A stretch of 64,000 nucleotides of DNA, taken from contig NZ_ASJR01000007.1 of assembly GCF_000474745.1 (NCBI RefSeq), forward strand, positions 1 through 64,000. Reading direction: 5' to 3'. The notes beneath the pieces were generated by a model. That model had not been told where the DNA came from. It did not search any database and was given only the letters and a program-made list of their open reading frames with translations. Source of the stretch: Chitinivibrio alkaliphilus ACht1. GTDB taxonomy: Bacteria > Fibrobacterota > Chitinivibrionia > Chitinivibrionales > Chitinivibrionaceae. The position numbers and the translations under genes were made by a program. Shown in pieces: positions 8,334 to 16,926 of this stretch (its first letter is position 1; the number at the start of each line of letters is the position of its first letter).

Positions 8334-9626
8334 TTATATCTCCTTTATGTCACGTGGGTCAGATAGTTTTCCCGTGATGCCCGCAGCTGCTGCTGAGGCA
8401 GGGCTCATAAGGTGTACCATCCCACCTTTACCCATGCGACCGTTGAAGTTTCTATTTGTGGTAGCAGCGGCAACTTCTCCCTCTGCAAGCACTCCGTTGC
8501 TCATACCAAGGCAGGCACCACAAGTTGGGTTTGACACTAAATACCCAGCATCAAGAAAGATATCGATGAGTCCTTCTTTCAGGGCTTCGCGATATATCTT
8601 TGGAGTTGCAGGAGAAACAATGCCACGCGTGCCTCGGGCAAGGCGATGCCCCTTTGTAACTTCCGCGGCAATTCGTAAGTCAGAGAGACGTCCATTTGTG
8701 CAGCTACCAATATAGACTTGGTCAACCCGTGCGTCTGTAAAATTACGGAGATTGTCAACGTGATCGGGTTTATACCCATAGGTTGCACAGGGTTCAACCG
8801 CTGATGCATCTATTTTGACAACCTGTGCGTATGATGCATCGGAGTCTGACCACCATTTCTTAAAATCTTCTATTGCACGAGAGCGATCGTGCTCATACTC
8901 TTCGGCGATAAATTCCCAAAGATAGTCTACTGTTTTTTCATCGGGCATACAAATACCGGAGGTGCCACCAGCTTCAATTGCCATATTGGTAAGGGTCATC
9001 CGTTCTTCCATGGAGAAATTATCTACCACTTCACCACGAAATTCAATTACATGATCTGTTGCACCATTTACGGTGAGTTTTTTAATAATTTCGAGCATAA
9101 TATCTTTTGCGTAGACGCGGTTGCCTAGGGTTCCAGATATTTCAACAAGTATTGTTTCGGGTTTCCGGAAGGCGCAGACGCCTTTTAAAATCCCCACTTC
9201 AAGATCCGTTGTGCCCACACCACAGGAGAACGCTCCAAAGGCACCATGGGTGCAGGTATGGCTGTCTCCCATAATTACGGTATATCCAGGACGGATGAAT
9301 CCTTTTTCCGGGAAGAGGGCGTGGCAGACTCCGTTTTGTCCAATATCAAAGAAATCCCTTATGTTGTGACGATCTGCCCAGTCGCGGAGTATCTTACCTT
9401 GCATGGCACTTTTACTGTCTTTTGCAGGGGTAACGTGGTCAATGACCGCTTTTATTTTTGTGTTGTTAAAGACACGGTCTTTTTTTCGCCATTCAAGATC
9501 TGCAATGGCCACGGGAGTTGTTATTTCATGGCACATTACAACGTCAAGATTCAGTACATGTGTTCCGGGGAAGGGGACATCACGCAGTTTGGCTTCAAAC
9601 ACCTTTTCAACCAGGGTTTTACCCAT
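8334..9626 (-). CDS. leuC: 3-isopropylmalate dehydratase large subunit
   Basis: The 430-residue protein is the catalytic aconitase-fold subunit that holds a [4Fe-4S] cluster. The ligand cysteines are visible in IGSCTNGR and NPTCGACLGMSNG; other signatures are VMCHEITTPVA, MGDSHTCTHGAFGAFSCGVGTTD and ATTNRNFNGRMGKGG. The start at 9626 (MGKTLVEK) was chosen because a GGAGGAGA site precedes it; the frame extends upstream to 9830 without a better start. It is followed immediately by leuD. Length and motifs match the LeuC2 type. Confidence 0.94.
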   Translation of the reverse strand: MGKTLVEKVFEAKLRDVPFPGTHVLNLDVVMCHEITTPVAIADLEWRKKDRVFNNTKIKAVIDHVTPAKDSKSAMQGKILRDWADRHNIRDFFDIGQNGVCHALFPEKGFIRPGYTVIMGDSHTCTHGAFGAFSCGVGTTDLEVGILKGVCAFRKPETILVEISGTLGNRVYAKDIMLEIIKKLTVNGATDHVIEFRGEVVDNFSMEERMTLTNMAIEAGGTSGICMPDEKTVDYLWEFIAEEYEHDRSRAIEDFKKWWSDSDASYAQVVKIDASAVEPCATYGYKPDHVDNLRNFTDARVDQVYIGSCTNGRLSDLRIAAEVTKGHRLARGTRGIVSPATPKIYREALKEGLIDIFLDAGYLVSNPTCGACLGMSNGVLAEGEVAAATTNRNFNGRMGKGGMVHLMSPASAAAAGITGKLSDPRDIKEI

Positions 9627-9699
9627 CTCTCCTCCTGAAAATAAAATTTCGCCGTAATATATATTTTGCAGCTCTAAAAAATCGGGGGAGAATATTATT

Positions 9700-10011
9700 T
9701 TAGCTACATTCAACAATGACTTTTGTGTTTGAAAAACGAAAAAATTGTTCCTTCTTGTAGAGCCCTTTTTCGATGAAGGGAAGCGTGTTTTCAGAGCCAA
9801 AGTCAGCGGGGGTGTACCAGTTTGAGACACGATTTTTTTGTAATACCCCAGCCTCCATCAAGGTTTTTGCCATGAGTTGACTGCAGAATACTCCCTCCCG
9901 TGTTTCGCGACGCAAATACTTTCCCATATGGGCAAAAAGGGCAACGCGCTGCCCGCTGGGGATATGGGACTTGTATTCCTGTGAGATGCAGGTGGGAAGT
10001 GCCACGCTTAT
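9700..10011 (-). CDS. C-terminal part of a frameshifted papain-like hydrolase
   Basis: This frame continues the upstream half after a -1 shift at an A7 tract. It encodes about 103 residues beginning ISVALPTCISQEYK and containing GVFCSQLMAKTLMEAGVL. The CSQL segment corresponds to the conserved CSEL-type catalytic-cysteine motif of permuted papain-like (YiiX/YaeF, NlpC/P60-superfamily) enzymes, while the histidine motif sits in the other half. Joined, the two parts give about 239 residues. By itself this frame has only a GTG as a possible start, inside the junction. Confidence 0.6.
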   Translation of the reverse strand: MSVALPTCISQEYKSHIPSGQRVALFAHMGKYLRRETREGVFCSQLMAKTLMEAGVLQKNRVSNWYTPADFGSENTLPFIEKGLYKKEQFFRFSNTKVIVECS

Positions 10012-10418
10012 TTTTTTCTCGCAGCGGGTGAGGTGAGTCGCCGCAGGGCATATTGCTTATTAGGGGTGCATAGTCGGGTTTGTGCACTGGTGAGCATGGG
10101 GCCTTCCTTTGCAGTATCTCCCAGTACTTCCCGAATTGTATCTTTTTTTACATTTGATTCCCACAGAAAAATTTTTCCCGTGGGGGTACGAACTACCATG
10201 GCGATATGCCCCCACGGGGATCCGTTTGTGAGAAGGGTGACAGCCTTGTTAAAAAAACTATTGCCATGGCAGAGTATAAGGTCGCCTGTGTGTAGAGACG
10301 CAAAAAAAGTACTTTGTTCTTCTTCGGTGCTGTTATTGGGGGTAAGTTTTGTTAACTTTCCGTGGTATGCAGAGGCAAAGAGAAGAAAGGCTAGTATCCA
10401 TACTCCATTATCCCACAT
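10008..10418 (-). CDS. N-terminal part of a frameshifted papain-like hydrolase
   Basis: The 136-residue frame starts with a hydrophobic leader (MWDNGVWILAFLLFASAYHG) that suggests export or membrane anchoring. It then contains TGDLILCHGNSFF and SPWGHIAMVVR, typical of permuted papain-like amidases of the YiiX type; the His of WGHIAM is a probable catalytic residue. The frame ends at TAA directly after AGA AAA AAA, and the downstream frame supplies the missing cysteine motif. The product of this half alone would lack the nucleophile. The break may be a programmed -1 shift, slippage, a sequencing error or a mutation. Confidence 0.65.
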   Translation of the reverse strand: MWDNGVWILAFLLFASAYHGKLTKLTPNNSTEEEQSTFFASLHTGDLILCHGNSFFNKAVTLLTNGSPWGHIAMVVRTPTGKIFLWESNVKKDTIREVLGDTAKEGPMLTSAQTRLCTPNKQYALRRLTSPAARKK

Positions 10419-10475
10419 GAAAATACTCCTGATACGAACGTGTATGGTATCATTCTATCATGGAGGAGGTGTTTT

Positions 10476-10550
10476 ATGCAACTCTTAAGGAGTACCGAAA
10501 GAGGGGATAATACTATGCTCAAAAAAAAGTTTTTTGTAATAATTTCATAA
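10476..10550 (+). CDS. Possible 24-residue small ORF
   Basis: A near-perfect GGAGGAGGT site lies 5 bases before the ATG, and the frame ends in a basic-hydrophobic segment (MLKKKFFVIIS) that resembles a truncated signal peptide. There is no homology I recognise. It lies alone between the hydrolase and pnp. Confidence 0.2.
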   Translation: MQLLRSTERGDNTMLKKKFFVIIS

Positions 10551-10603
10551 TCAATGTGATATAGATGCTGCGTTTACAGTAAAAGGTTCTTTGTGTGTGT
10601 CGT

Positions 10604-10630
10604 AAAAAAAGAGGGCCGAAAGGGCCCTCT
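10604..10630 (-). terminator. Rho-independent terminator of pnp
   Basis: On the minus strand, AGAGGGCC / GGCCCTCT forms a stem closed by a short loop and followed by a run of T, 8 bases past the pnp stop. Confidence 0.9.
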
Positions 10631-10637
10631 ATTATGT

Positions 10638-12728
10638 CTATGCTTCACTTTTGGGTTTGAGTGCTTTTAAACTCAGCCGCACCTTACCGTTTCGTTCAAG
10701 ACCAATAATTTTCACATTTATTGTGTCTCCTTCTTTCAAGTAGGCATTTACATCCTCGACCCGTGTATGGTCAATTTCAGAGATGTGAAGCAGACCTTCC
10801 TGTTTGGGAAGATATTCGCAAAATGCACCGAAATCAACAATCTTCTTAACTGTTGCCTCGTATACTTTATTAACTTCAGGTTTTTCAGTTAACTTTTCAA
10901 TCAAGGCATTTACCGCCTCAGCATCTGACCTGTTTTGTGCTGCAATGGTAATAGTTCCGTCGTCAGCGATGTTGATATCAGCAGAGTGTTCTTCCTGCAT
11001 TTCCTTGATCGTTTTTCCTCCGGGACCAATAATTATACCAATATCTTTCTCGTTTACCTTTGTTGTAACAATGGCCGGAGCAAAATTGGAAAGCTGTGTT
11101 CGTGGTTCTGCGATGGATTCTTCCATGATGTCAAGAATTTTCATACGTGCAGTTCGTGCTTTCCCAAGGGCTGTTTTCATCAGTTCCGGTGTTATGCCGT
11201 CAATCTTGATGTCCATTTGAATTGCCGTGATGCCTTCGCGACTTCCAGCAACCTTAAAGTCCATATCACCTAAGTGGTCTTCCGTACCAAGAATATCAGT
11301 TAAAATGGCGAGGTCATCACCGTCACTAATAAGTCCCATTGCGATACCTGCAATTGGGCATTTGATAGGAACACCTGCGGCCATTAAAGAGAGAGATCCG
11401 CCACAAATAGACGCCATGGAGGATGAGCCGTTGGACTCGGTAATATCAGATACAATACGAACCGTATAGGGAAACACCTGCTCAGGGGGGAGAACAGGAG
11501 AAAGGGCGTTCTCAGCGAGATGACCATGGCCAATTTCTCGACGTTTTGGAATGCCGAGGCGACCGGTTTCCCCAACACAGTATGGAGGAAAATTATAGTG
11601 AAGATAGTATGTTTTACGGAAATCCTCTTGGAGGTTGTCAACGATCATCTCATCACGTTTATTTCCCAGGGTTGTTGTAACAAGAGCTTGGGTTTCACCA
11701 CGAGTGAAAATAGCAGATCCGTGCGCTCGAGGAAGAAAGTCAAGCTCGCAGGTGATCTTACGGATGTCATCAAGACCACGTCCACCGATGCGCTTGCCTT
11801 CTTTTAGAATTGTGGTGCGCATATCCTCTGCTTCAAGATCATGGAATGCTGCTTTGATATCACTTTCTTGCTCAGGAAATTTTTCTTCAAGCCCTTCAAG
11901 GACTTCTTTTTGAAGATCAGCGAGCTTCTCATAGCGCTCTTCCTTGTCGGAAAGAAAACTATATTCGTGAAGACGCGTACCAACAATTTCTTTTACTGCT
12001 GCGTCAATGTCACTACTTCTGCCTTCCGGCGCTTCAAAGTGAACTTCCGAAACATTGAGCTGTGCGAGAAATTCTTTCTGCATTTGACAAATGGACTTAA
12101 TGTGGTCATGGGCATACATGATCGAATCCACAATTTCGTCCTCAGTTACCTCATAGGAACCACCTTCAACCATCATGATTGAGTCGGCTGTTCCTGCGAT
12201 AATAATGTTGAAGTCGCCTTTTTCAGCTTCTTCACGAGTAGGCATGGCCTTGAGTTTTCCGTCGAGACGCGTTACACGTACTGCTGCCACAGGCTCGTTA
12301 AAGGGAAGGTCGGATATGCAAAGGGCAAAGGATGCTGCCGTAACAGCGTTTACGTCTGCAGGATGTACTTCATCTGCAGAGATAACCGTGTTTACAATCT
12401 GCACTTCTTCTTTATACCCTTTTGGGAAGAGAGGGCGAATGGGTCGATCAACAACCCGCGCGCTTAAAATTTCGTGCGTGCTGGGGCGCCCCTCACGCTT
12501 AAAAAAACTGCCGGGGATTTTCCCTGCAGCATAGGATTGCTCGATAAACTCAACGGTGAGAGGAAAAAAATCAATACCTTCCCGGGCCGTACCATTACAG
12601 GCAGTGCTGAGAAGGATTGTATCGCCGATGCGAATGGTAGCTGATCCATTCGCCTGTTTTGCTATTCGTCCGGTTTCAAGAGTGATTTCTGTACCATCAA
12701 CGGTAACAGACTTACTGTGAACTGTCAT
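10638..12728 (-). CDS. pnp: Polyribonucleotide nucleotidyltransferase
   Basis: The 696-residue PNPase degrades RNA 3' to 5' with phosphate and works in mRNA turnover. Its domains appear in the usual order: a first RNase PH domain (GSFFKREGRPS, RPIRPLFPKGY), a helical linker, a second RNase PH domain (RTQLSNFAPAI before the end, ILTDILGTEDHLGDMDFKVAG with the catalytic acidic residues), a KH domain (IIGPGGKTIKEMQEE, about residue 560), and an S1 domain (VKKIVDFGAFCEYLPKQEGL, about 625). The length is normal. Unlike many genomes, no rpsO lies next to it. A GGAGAA-like site precedes the ATG. Confidence 0.97.
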   Translation of the reverse strand: MTVHSKSVTVDGTEITLETGRIAKQANGSATIRIGDTILLSTACNGTAREGIDFFPLTVEFIEQSYAAGKIPGSFFKREGRPSTHEILSARVVDRPIRPLFPKGYKEEVQIVNTVISADEVHPADVNAVTAASFALCISDLPFNEPVAAVRVTRLDGKLKAMPTREEAEKGDFNIIIAGTADSIMMVEGGSYEVTEDEIVDSIMYAHDHIKSICQMQKEFLAQLNVSEVHFEAPEGRSSDIDAAVKEIVGTRLHEYSFLSDKEERYEKLADLQKEVLEGLEEKFPEQESDIKAAFHDLEAEDMRTTILKEGKRIGGRGLDDIRKITCELDFLPRAHGSAIFTRGETQALVTTTLGNKRDEMIVDNLQEDFRKTYYLHYNFPPYCVGETGRLGIPKRREIGHGHLAENALSPVLPPEQVFPYTVRIVSDITESNGSSSMASICGGSLSLMAAGVPIKCPIAGIAMGLISDGDDLAILTDILGTEDHLGDMDFKVAGSREGITAIQMDIKIDGITPELMKTALGKARTARMKILDIMEESIAEPRTQLSNFAPAIVTTKVNEKDIGIIIGPGGKTIKEMQEEHSADINIADDGTITIAAQNRSDAEAVNALIEKLTEKPEVNKVYEATVKKIVDFGAFCEYLPKQEGLLHISEIDHTRVEDVNAYLKEGDTINVKIIGLERNGKVRLSLKALKPKSEA

Positions 12729-13003
12729 TCATTCTCCATTACTAATTATAACACTTTTTCGTAAAATCAATATATATAGATTTGAATGTTGCATGTACAA
12801 AAAATACACTTTCTTTTTAAAAACACCACCTTGCTTTTTTTGATATATACAACTATTTCTTTTCCCATGGATGTAACGCGGAAAATAGGTCGTTTGGATA
12901 TGCATGGTGGTTCTTTTGCCAGGTGTTTCCATGGGGCAGGTTCGCCACGATGTATATTCTTTTGCAAATATCTGTACCATACTTAGTGCTACCGGAGGTT
13001 GTA

Positions 13004-13855
13004 GTGGATATACGCATGCTTTCGCGGGATCAGGTTGTCTCTGCAGTGCGCAATCTTTGTCTCGAGGCGGCTCGATATTTACCTGCGGACGTTCTTGCGC
13101 GCATGGAAAAGTATGCCCATGCTGAAAAGAATTTTCGTGGCCGTGCTATTCTTGAACAATGTATTGAGAATGCTCGGATTGCTGCTGAAAAAAAACTACC
13201 CATATGCCAGGATACGGGCTTTGCGGTGCTGTTTGTAGAGATGGGTACTGCCTGTTGTCTTGACGAGGGAAGTGTGGAAGAGGCGTGTCAAGAAGGAGTC
13301 CGGCGTGGATATACTGAGGGGTATTTGCGAAAATCAATTGTGCACGATCCACTCTTTGATCGCGTCAATACGAATGATAATACTCCCGCAGTGATACATC
13401 TTCGGAGTGTGCCGGGAAAATCCCTTCGTATTGTCTTAGCTCCGAAGGGGGGAGGCTCTGAAAATATGAGTCGTACGGCTATGTTAAAACCGGCTGACGG
13501 AGTGGAGGGGGTGCGGGATTTTGTCTTTCGTACGGTGGTGGAAGCAGGAGGAAATCCGTGTCCCCCCACTATTGTAGGGGTTGGCCTTGGAGGAACTCTT
13601 GAGCAGTGTTGTCTCATGGCAAAAAAGTCTTTGCTACGGCCCGTGGGGACTCCCCATGAAGATCCTCGTTATGCCCGTCTTGAGCAGGAGCTTTTAGAGC
13701 AGATTAATAGCTCCGGCGTAGGTCCTCAAGGGCTCGGAGGGCGAACCACTGCTCTTGCAGTCCATATTACTCCCTATCCCTGTCATATTGCTCAATTACC
13801 CGTGGCGGTAAACTTAAACTGTCATGCCGCTCGTCATGCGGAGGTAACCCTATGA
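13004..13855 (+). CDS. Class I fumarate hydratase, alpha subunit
   Basis: The 283-residue protein is the Fe-S catalytic subunit of a two-subunit class I fumarase/tartrate dehydratase. Recognisable segments are LPICQDTGFAVLF, VNTNDNTPAVIHLR, APKGGGSENMSR, and GGTLEQCCLMAKK. Cysteines in the first and last of these are the expected cluster ligands. The enzyme interconverts fumarate and malate and is oxygen sensitive. I chose GTG at 13004 because GGAGG lies 5 bases upstream; the frame is open from 12923 and ATG at 13016 is an alternative. It overlaps the beta subunit by ATGA. Confidence 0.93.
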   Translation: MDIRMLSRDQVVSAVRNLCLEAARYLPADVLARMEKYAHAEKNFRGRAILEQCIENARIAAEKKLPICQDTGFAVLFVEMGTACCLDEGSVEEACQEGVRRGYTEGYLRKSIVHDPLFDRVNTNDNTPAVIHLRSVPGKSLRIVLAPKGGGSENMSRTAMLKPADGVEGVRDFVFRTVVEAGGNPCPPTIVGVGLGGTLEQCCLMAKKSLLRPVGTPHEDPRYARLEQELLEQINSSGVGPQGLGGRTTALAVHITPYPCHIAQLPVAVNLNCHAARHAEVTL

Positions 13856-14382
13856 AACATATTTCTCTTTCGGCTCCCTTATATACAGGTACTATACGGA
13901 GTTTATCCGCCGGCGATCAGGTAGTATTGCAGGGAGATATCTATACGGCCCGCGATGCTGCGCATAAGCGGTTGTGTGAATTGCTTGCAACGGGTAAAGA
14001 GCTTCCCCTTGATTTACGAAATCAGGTTATATACTATGTCGGCCCTACGCCGGCAAAGCCTGGAGCGGTTATTGGATCTGCAGGCCCAACAACGAGCTAT
14101 CGTATGGATCCCTATGCGCCGGAACTGATATCTCGGTGTGGCCTTGCTGCCATGATTGGAAAGGGAGATCGCTCTGATGCTGTTGTGGACGCAATGAAGA
14201 CGCATGGGGCGGTCTATTTTGCGGCCGTGGGTGGTGCAGCAGCACTTATTTCTCAATCAATTGTGGCTGCTGAGATTGTCGCGTATCCCGATTTAGGGCC
14301 GGAGGCTATTCGAAAACTCACCCTTCGAGATATGCCCTTGATTGTTGCCATAGATTCTCAGGGAAAGTCTCTGTATACATGA
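13852..14382 (+). CDS. Class I fumarate hydratase, beta subunit
   Basis: The 176-residue protein matches the C-terminal domain of class I fumarases: GDQVVLQGDIYTARDAAHKR, IYYVGPTPAKPG, IGSAGPTTSYRMD and the conserved MIGKGDRSDAVVDAM. It completes the active site of the alpha subunit. Its start overlaps the alpha stop by four bases, and its own stop overlaps the glycosyltransferase start, so all three are translationally coupled. Confidence 0.93.
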   Translation: MKHISLSAPLYTGTIRSLSAGDQVVLQGDIYTARDAAHKRLCELLATGKELPLDLRNQVIYYVGPTPAKPGAVIGSAGPTTSYRMDPYAPELISRCGLAAMIGKGDRSDAVVDAMKTHGAVYFAAVGGAAALISQSIVAAEIVAYPDLGPEAIRKLTLRDMPLIVAIDSQGKSLYT

Positions 14383-15497
14383 AGATCGTTGTGGTACACT
14401 ACCACATGCGTCGTGGGGGGGTCCGTCGTATCATAGAACAACAGATATCTCTCTTCCTTCAGAAGGATATGGCTTTGGAGCTTGTGCTCTATACAGGAGA
14501 TGCGGCCGACTACTCTCCGCCAGAGGATCCTCGGTTTTCACTTGTTGAAGAACCTCTTCTTGATTACGCCAGTGCTATACGTCAAGGAGAGAGCCTTGAT
14601 GGGTATTTGAGACTTTTGCGTTTTTTTTGCGATCAAGAACCGGGCACATTGTTTCATGTACACAATAGTGTTATCGGAAAAAATCCTCGTTTAAATGCAG
14701 CCATTGTTGAAGCAGCTCGTGCCGGATGTCCCTTTTGTATTCATTGCCATGATTTTGTGGAAGATCGTCCGGCATTATTCAAACAGGTACAGCAGGCAGC
14801 GGCATCTCTTGGATATGCACGGTATGAAGACCTGATGTACCCGCAGCACGGGCGTGTATATTGGGTGTGTATTAATAAAAGCGATCTTTCCCGAAGCCCT
14901 CTTTCTTCTTTTGAATCAACCTCGTATATTCCAAATCCTGTGGAGCCTCCTCCCCGGGGAAATATGACGCGGATGGAGCTTGCCTGTTCCTTGAAGATTG
15001 ATGAAACGAAATCGTGGTATTTCTATCCTGTTCGTGCCATAGAGCGGAAGAATATCGGTGAGTTTATCCTTCTTTCTCAGCTTATTGATCCAGAAGGAGT
15101 GTGGCTGATTAGTAGGGAACCGGAAACCCCCGAGGAGCGTGAGGGGTATGAGCAGTGGCGCCATTTTTCCTCATTACATACTCTTCCTCTGCTGTTTAAT
15201 GCTGCAAAAAAAGGAGACTTTGGCAGTCTTTATGAACATTGTACCTATGTGGTTACCACAAGTGTAATGGAAGGGTTTGGTCTTGTTTTTCTTGAATCAT
15301 TTCTTGCGGGAAAACCTCTGCTGGGAAGAAATATTCCCGCTGTAACCGAAGATTTTTGTGCCCGTGGAGTGGTGTTTTCCGGGATATATGATGTTCTTTT
15401 GGTGCCCGCTTATGGTGTTTGGACCGACTTTGCTTGCCTCAGCCGAAACCAACAAATGCAGTGGCTTGAAAAAATAGGAACGATACCCTGCTGTTAG
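14379..15497 (+). CDS. GT4-like glycosyltransferase, 3' end frameshifted
   Basis: The 372-residue frame is a GT-B type glycosyltransferase. The N-terminal HYHMRRGGVRRIIEQ is the sugar-acceptor domain start, and the C-terminal TSVMEGFGLVFLESFLAGKPLLG is the nucleotide-sugar motif of GT4-like enzymes. The frame ends shortly after LEKIGTIPCC. A -1 shift at the A6 run near 15470-15475 opens a frame ending at 15643 that adds a natural-looking tail (NDTLLLEEIRRRNGIHDL ... RLYQEMS). The intact gene is therefore probably 14379-15643, about 420 residues. The sugar and acceptor cannot be read from the sequence. Confidence 0.8.
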   Translation: MKIVVVHYHMRRGGVRRIIEQQISLFLQKDMALELVLYTGDAADYSPPEDPRFSLVEEPLLDYASAIRQGESLDGYLRLLRFFCDQEPGTLFHVHNSVIGKNPRLNAAIVEAARAGCPFCIHCHDFVEDRPALFKQVQQAAASLGYARYEDLMYPQHGRVYWVCINKSDLSRSPLSSFESTSYIPNPVEPPPRGNMTRMELACSLKIDETKSWYFYPVRAIERKNIGEFILLSQLIDPEGVWLISREPETPEEREGYEQWRHFSSLHTLPLLFNAAKKGDFGSLYEHCTYVVTTSVMEGFGLVFLESFLAGKPLLGRNIPAVTEDFCARGVVFSGIYDVLLVPAYGVWTDFACLSRNQQMQWLEKIGTIPCC

Positions 15498-15693
15498 AAG
15501 AGATACGGCGCCGTAATGGGATACACGACCTTTGTGATCGTGCTCAGAGGCACATCACAGAAAATTATCACCGTATTACCACGGGGTATTCTCCGGCACA
15601 GTTTAAACAACGAGTATTTCGTCTTTATCAAGAGATGTCGTAATATCTTGCAATTGTATGTCCATAGGGTATACTTAATTTTTTGGAGGGTGT

Positions 15694-16926
15694 GTGCATA
15701 CAGTTCTTTTTGTTGATAATGATCCCCAGTGGATAGTGCGGTATCAGTCTGTCTTCAGTAACTCTTCTCAGTGGGACTGTTTTTATGCAGAAGATGTATT
15801 GGCTGCAGTGGATTATCTCAACTACCTTGATGTTGATATTATCGTAACGGAACTTCAGCTGCCTCTGTTTGACGGAACTCAGATATTGGAATATGTCCGG
15901 AAGCGGTATCCCCGTATTATCCGATTGATCTTAACAGATCACGAGAAGATTGAGGGCTATCTCGATATTGTTCGTTTGGCGCATCAGTTTTTGCGTAAAG
16001 CGCATTCGGTAGATCGCATAGAGGAGATTGTGCAAAATCTCTACCGATTGCATCGTCTGGTTATTAGTCGACATGCTCGGGATATGGTTAGTTCCATGGA
16101 TTCCATTCCTGCCTTACCCGATGCCTATTATCGGCTTAAGGCGGAGATTGATCGTTCGGAACCATCCTTACGGAGAGTGGGGGCTATTGTTGAATCAGAT
16201 GTGGGGCTTTCTACCACGATCTTAAAATTAATCAATTCTTCTTTTTTTGCTATTGCAGAGCCCGTTACAACTCCTTCTCAAGCGGTAACTCTCTTGGGAG
16301 CAGAGGTGATTAAGTCATTGGTTGTTTCATCCCATCTATTTTCCCATTTTGCCGAAAAAGAGACCTGTGATTCCGTTGCAGAGGTTATGATACATAGTAA
16401 ATTAGTTGCTGGATTTGTAGGGGAAATCTGTGCATATCATAAGGTTCGCAAGAGTGTTCGTGAGACTGCAGTGATGGCAGCGCTTCTCCACGATCTTGGA
16501 CGGCTTGTTTTTGAGTCCTCGTTTCACGACAAGTATGGCAAAGCCATTGGTATTAGCTCTGTCACCAGTGAATCTCTTTCAGAATCAGAGCGACAGGTGT
16601 TAGGCGCAGATCATGCTGAGGTTGGAGCATATCTTTTGGGCTTGTGGGGGTTTCAGTATAGAACGGTTGAAGCGGTGGCATTTCATCACGCTCCCAGCAA
16701 GTGTGTTAGTGCAGATAATATGCTTTTATCCATACTCCATGCAGCAGATATGTTTGCCCTTGAAAGACAGGAGCGACGGATTAATTTCGGCACAGAGTAT
16801 ATGGATCGGACCTATGTAGACGAAACCATTGGCCTAGACCGGTGGGATGAGTGGCGAAGTGTTTGTATCACCTATTATGAGCGAGTATGGGTTCCTTCCA
16901 TGGACTCCCAGGGGGCTTCAGAGTAG
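15694..16926 (+). CDS. Receiver-HDOD signalling protein lacking the phospho-Asp
   Basis: The 410-residue protein has an N-terminal receiver-like domain (VDNDPQWIV, then VTELQLPLFDG) joined to an HDOD domain (DSIPALPDAYYRLKAEID, LINSSFFAIAEP, MAALLHDLGRLVF, ADHAEVGAYLLGLWG). HDOD proteins usually act in signalling through protein-protein contact. The residue expected to be the phosphorylated Asp is Glu53, so normal phosphorylation is unlikely and the domain may be locked in one state. The start is GTG at 15694 with a GGAGGG site. Its 3' end overlaps the convergent thiI by 9 bases. Confidence 0.88.
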   Translation: MHTVLFVDNDPQWIVRYQSVFSNSSQWDCFYAEDVLAAVDYLNYLDVDIIVTELQLPLFDGTQILEYVRKRYPRIIRLILTDHEKIEGYLDIVRLAHQFLRKAHSVDRIEEIVQNLYRLHRLVISRHARDMVSSMDSIPALPDAYYRLKAEIDRSEPSLRRVGAIVESDVGLSTTILKLINSSFFAIAEPVTTPSQAVTLLGAEVIKSLVVSSHLFSHFAEKETCDSVAEVMIHSKLVAGFVGEICAYHKVRKSVRETAVMAALLHDLGRLVFESSFHDKYGKAIGISSVTSESLSESERQVLGADHAEVGAYLLGLWGFQYRTVEAVAFHHAPSKCVSADNMLLSILHAADMFALERQERRINFGTEYMDRTYVDETIGLDRWDEWRSVCITYYERVWVPSMDSQGASE

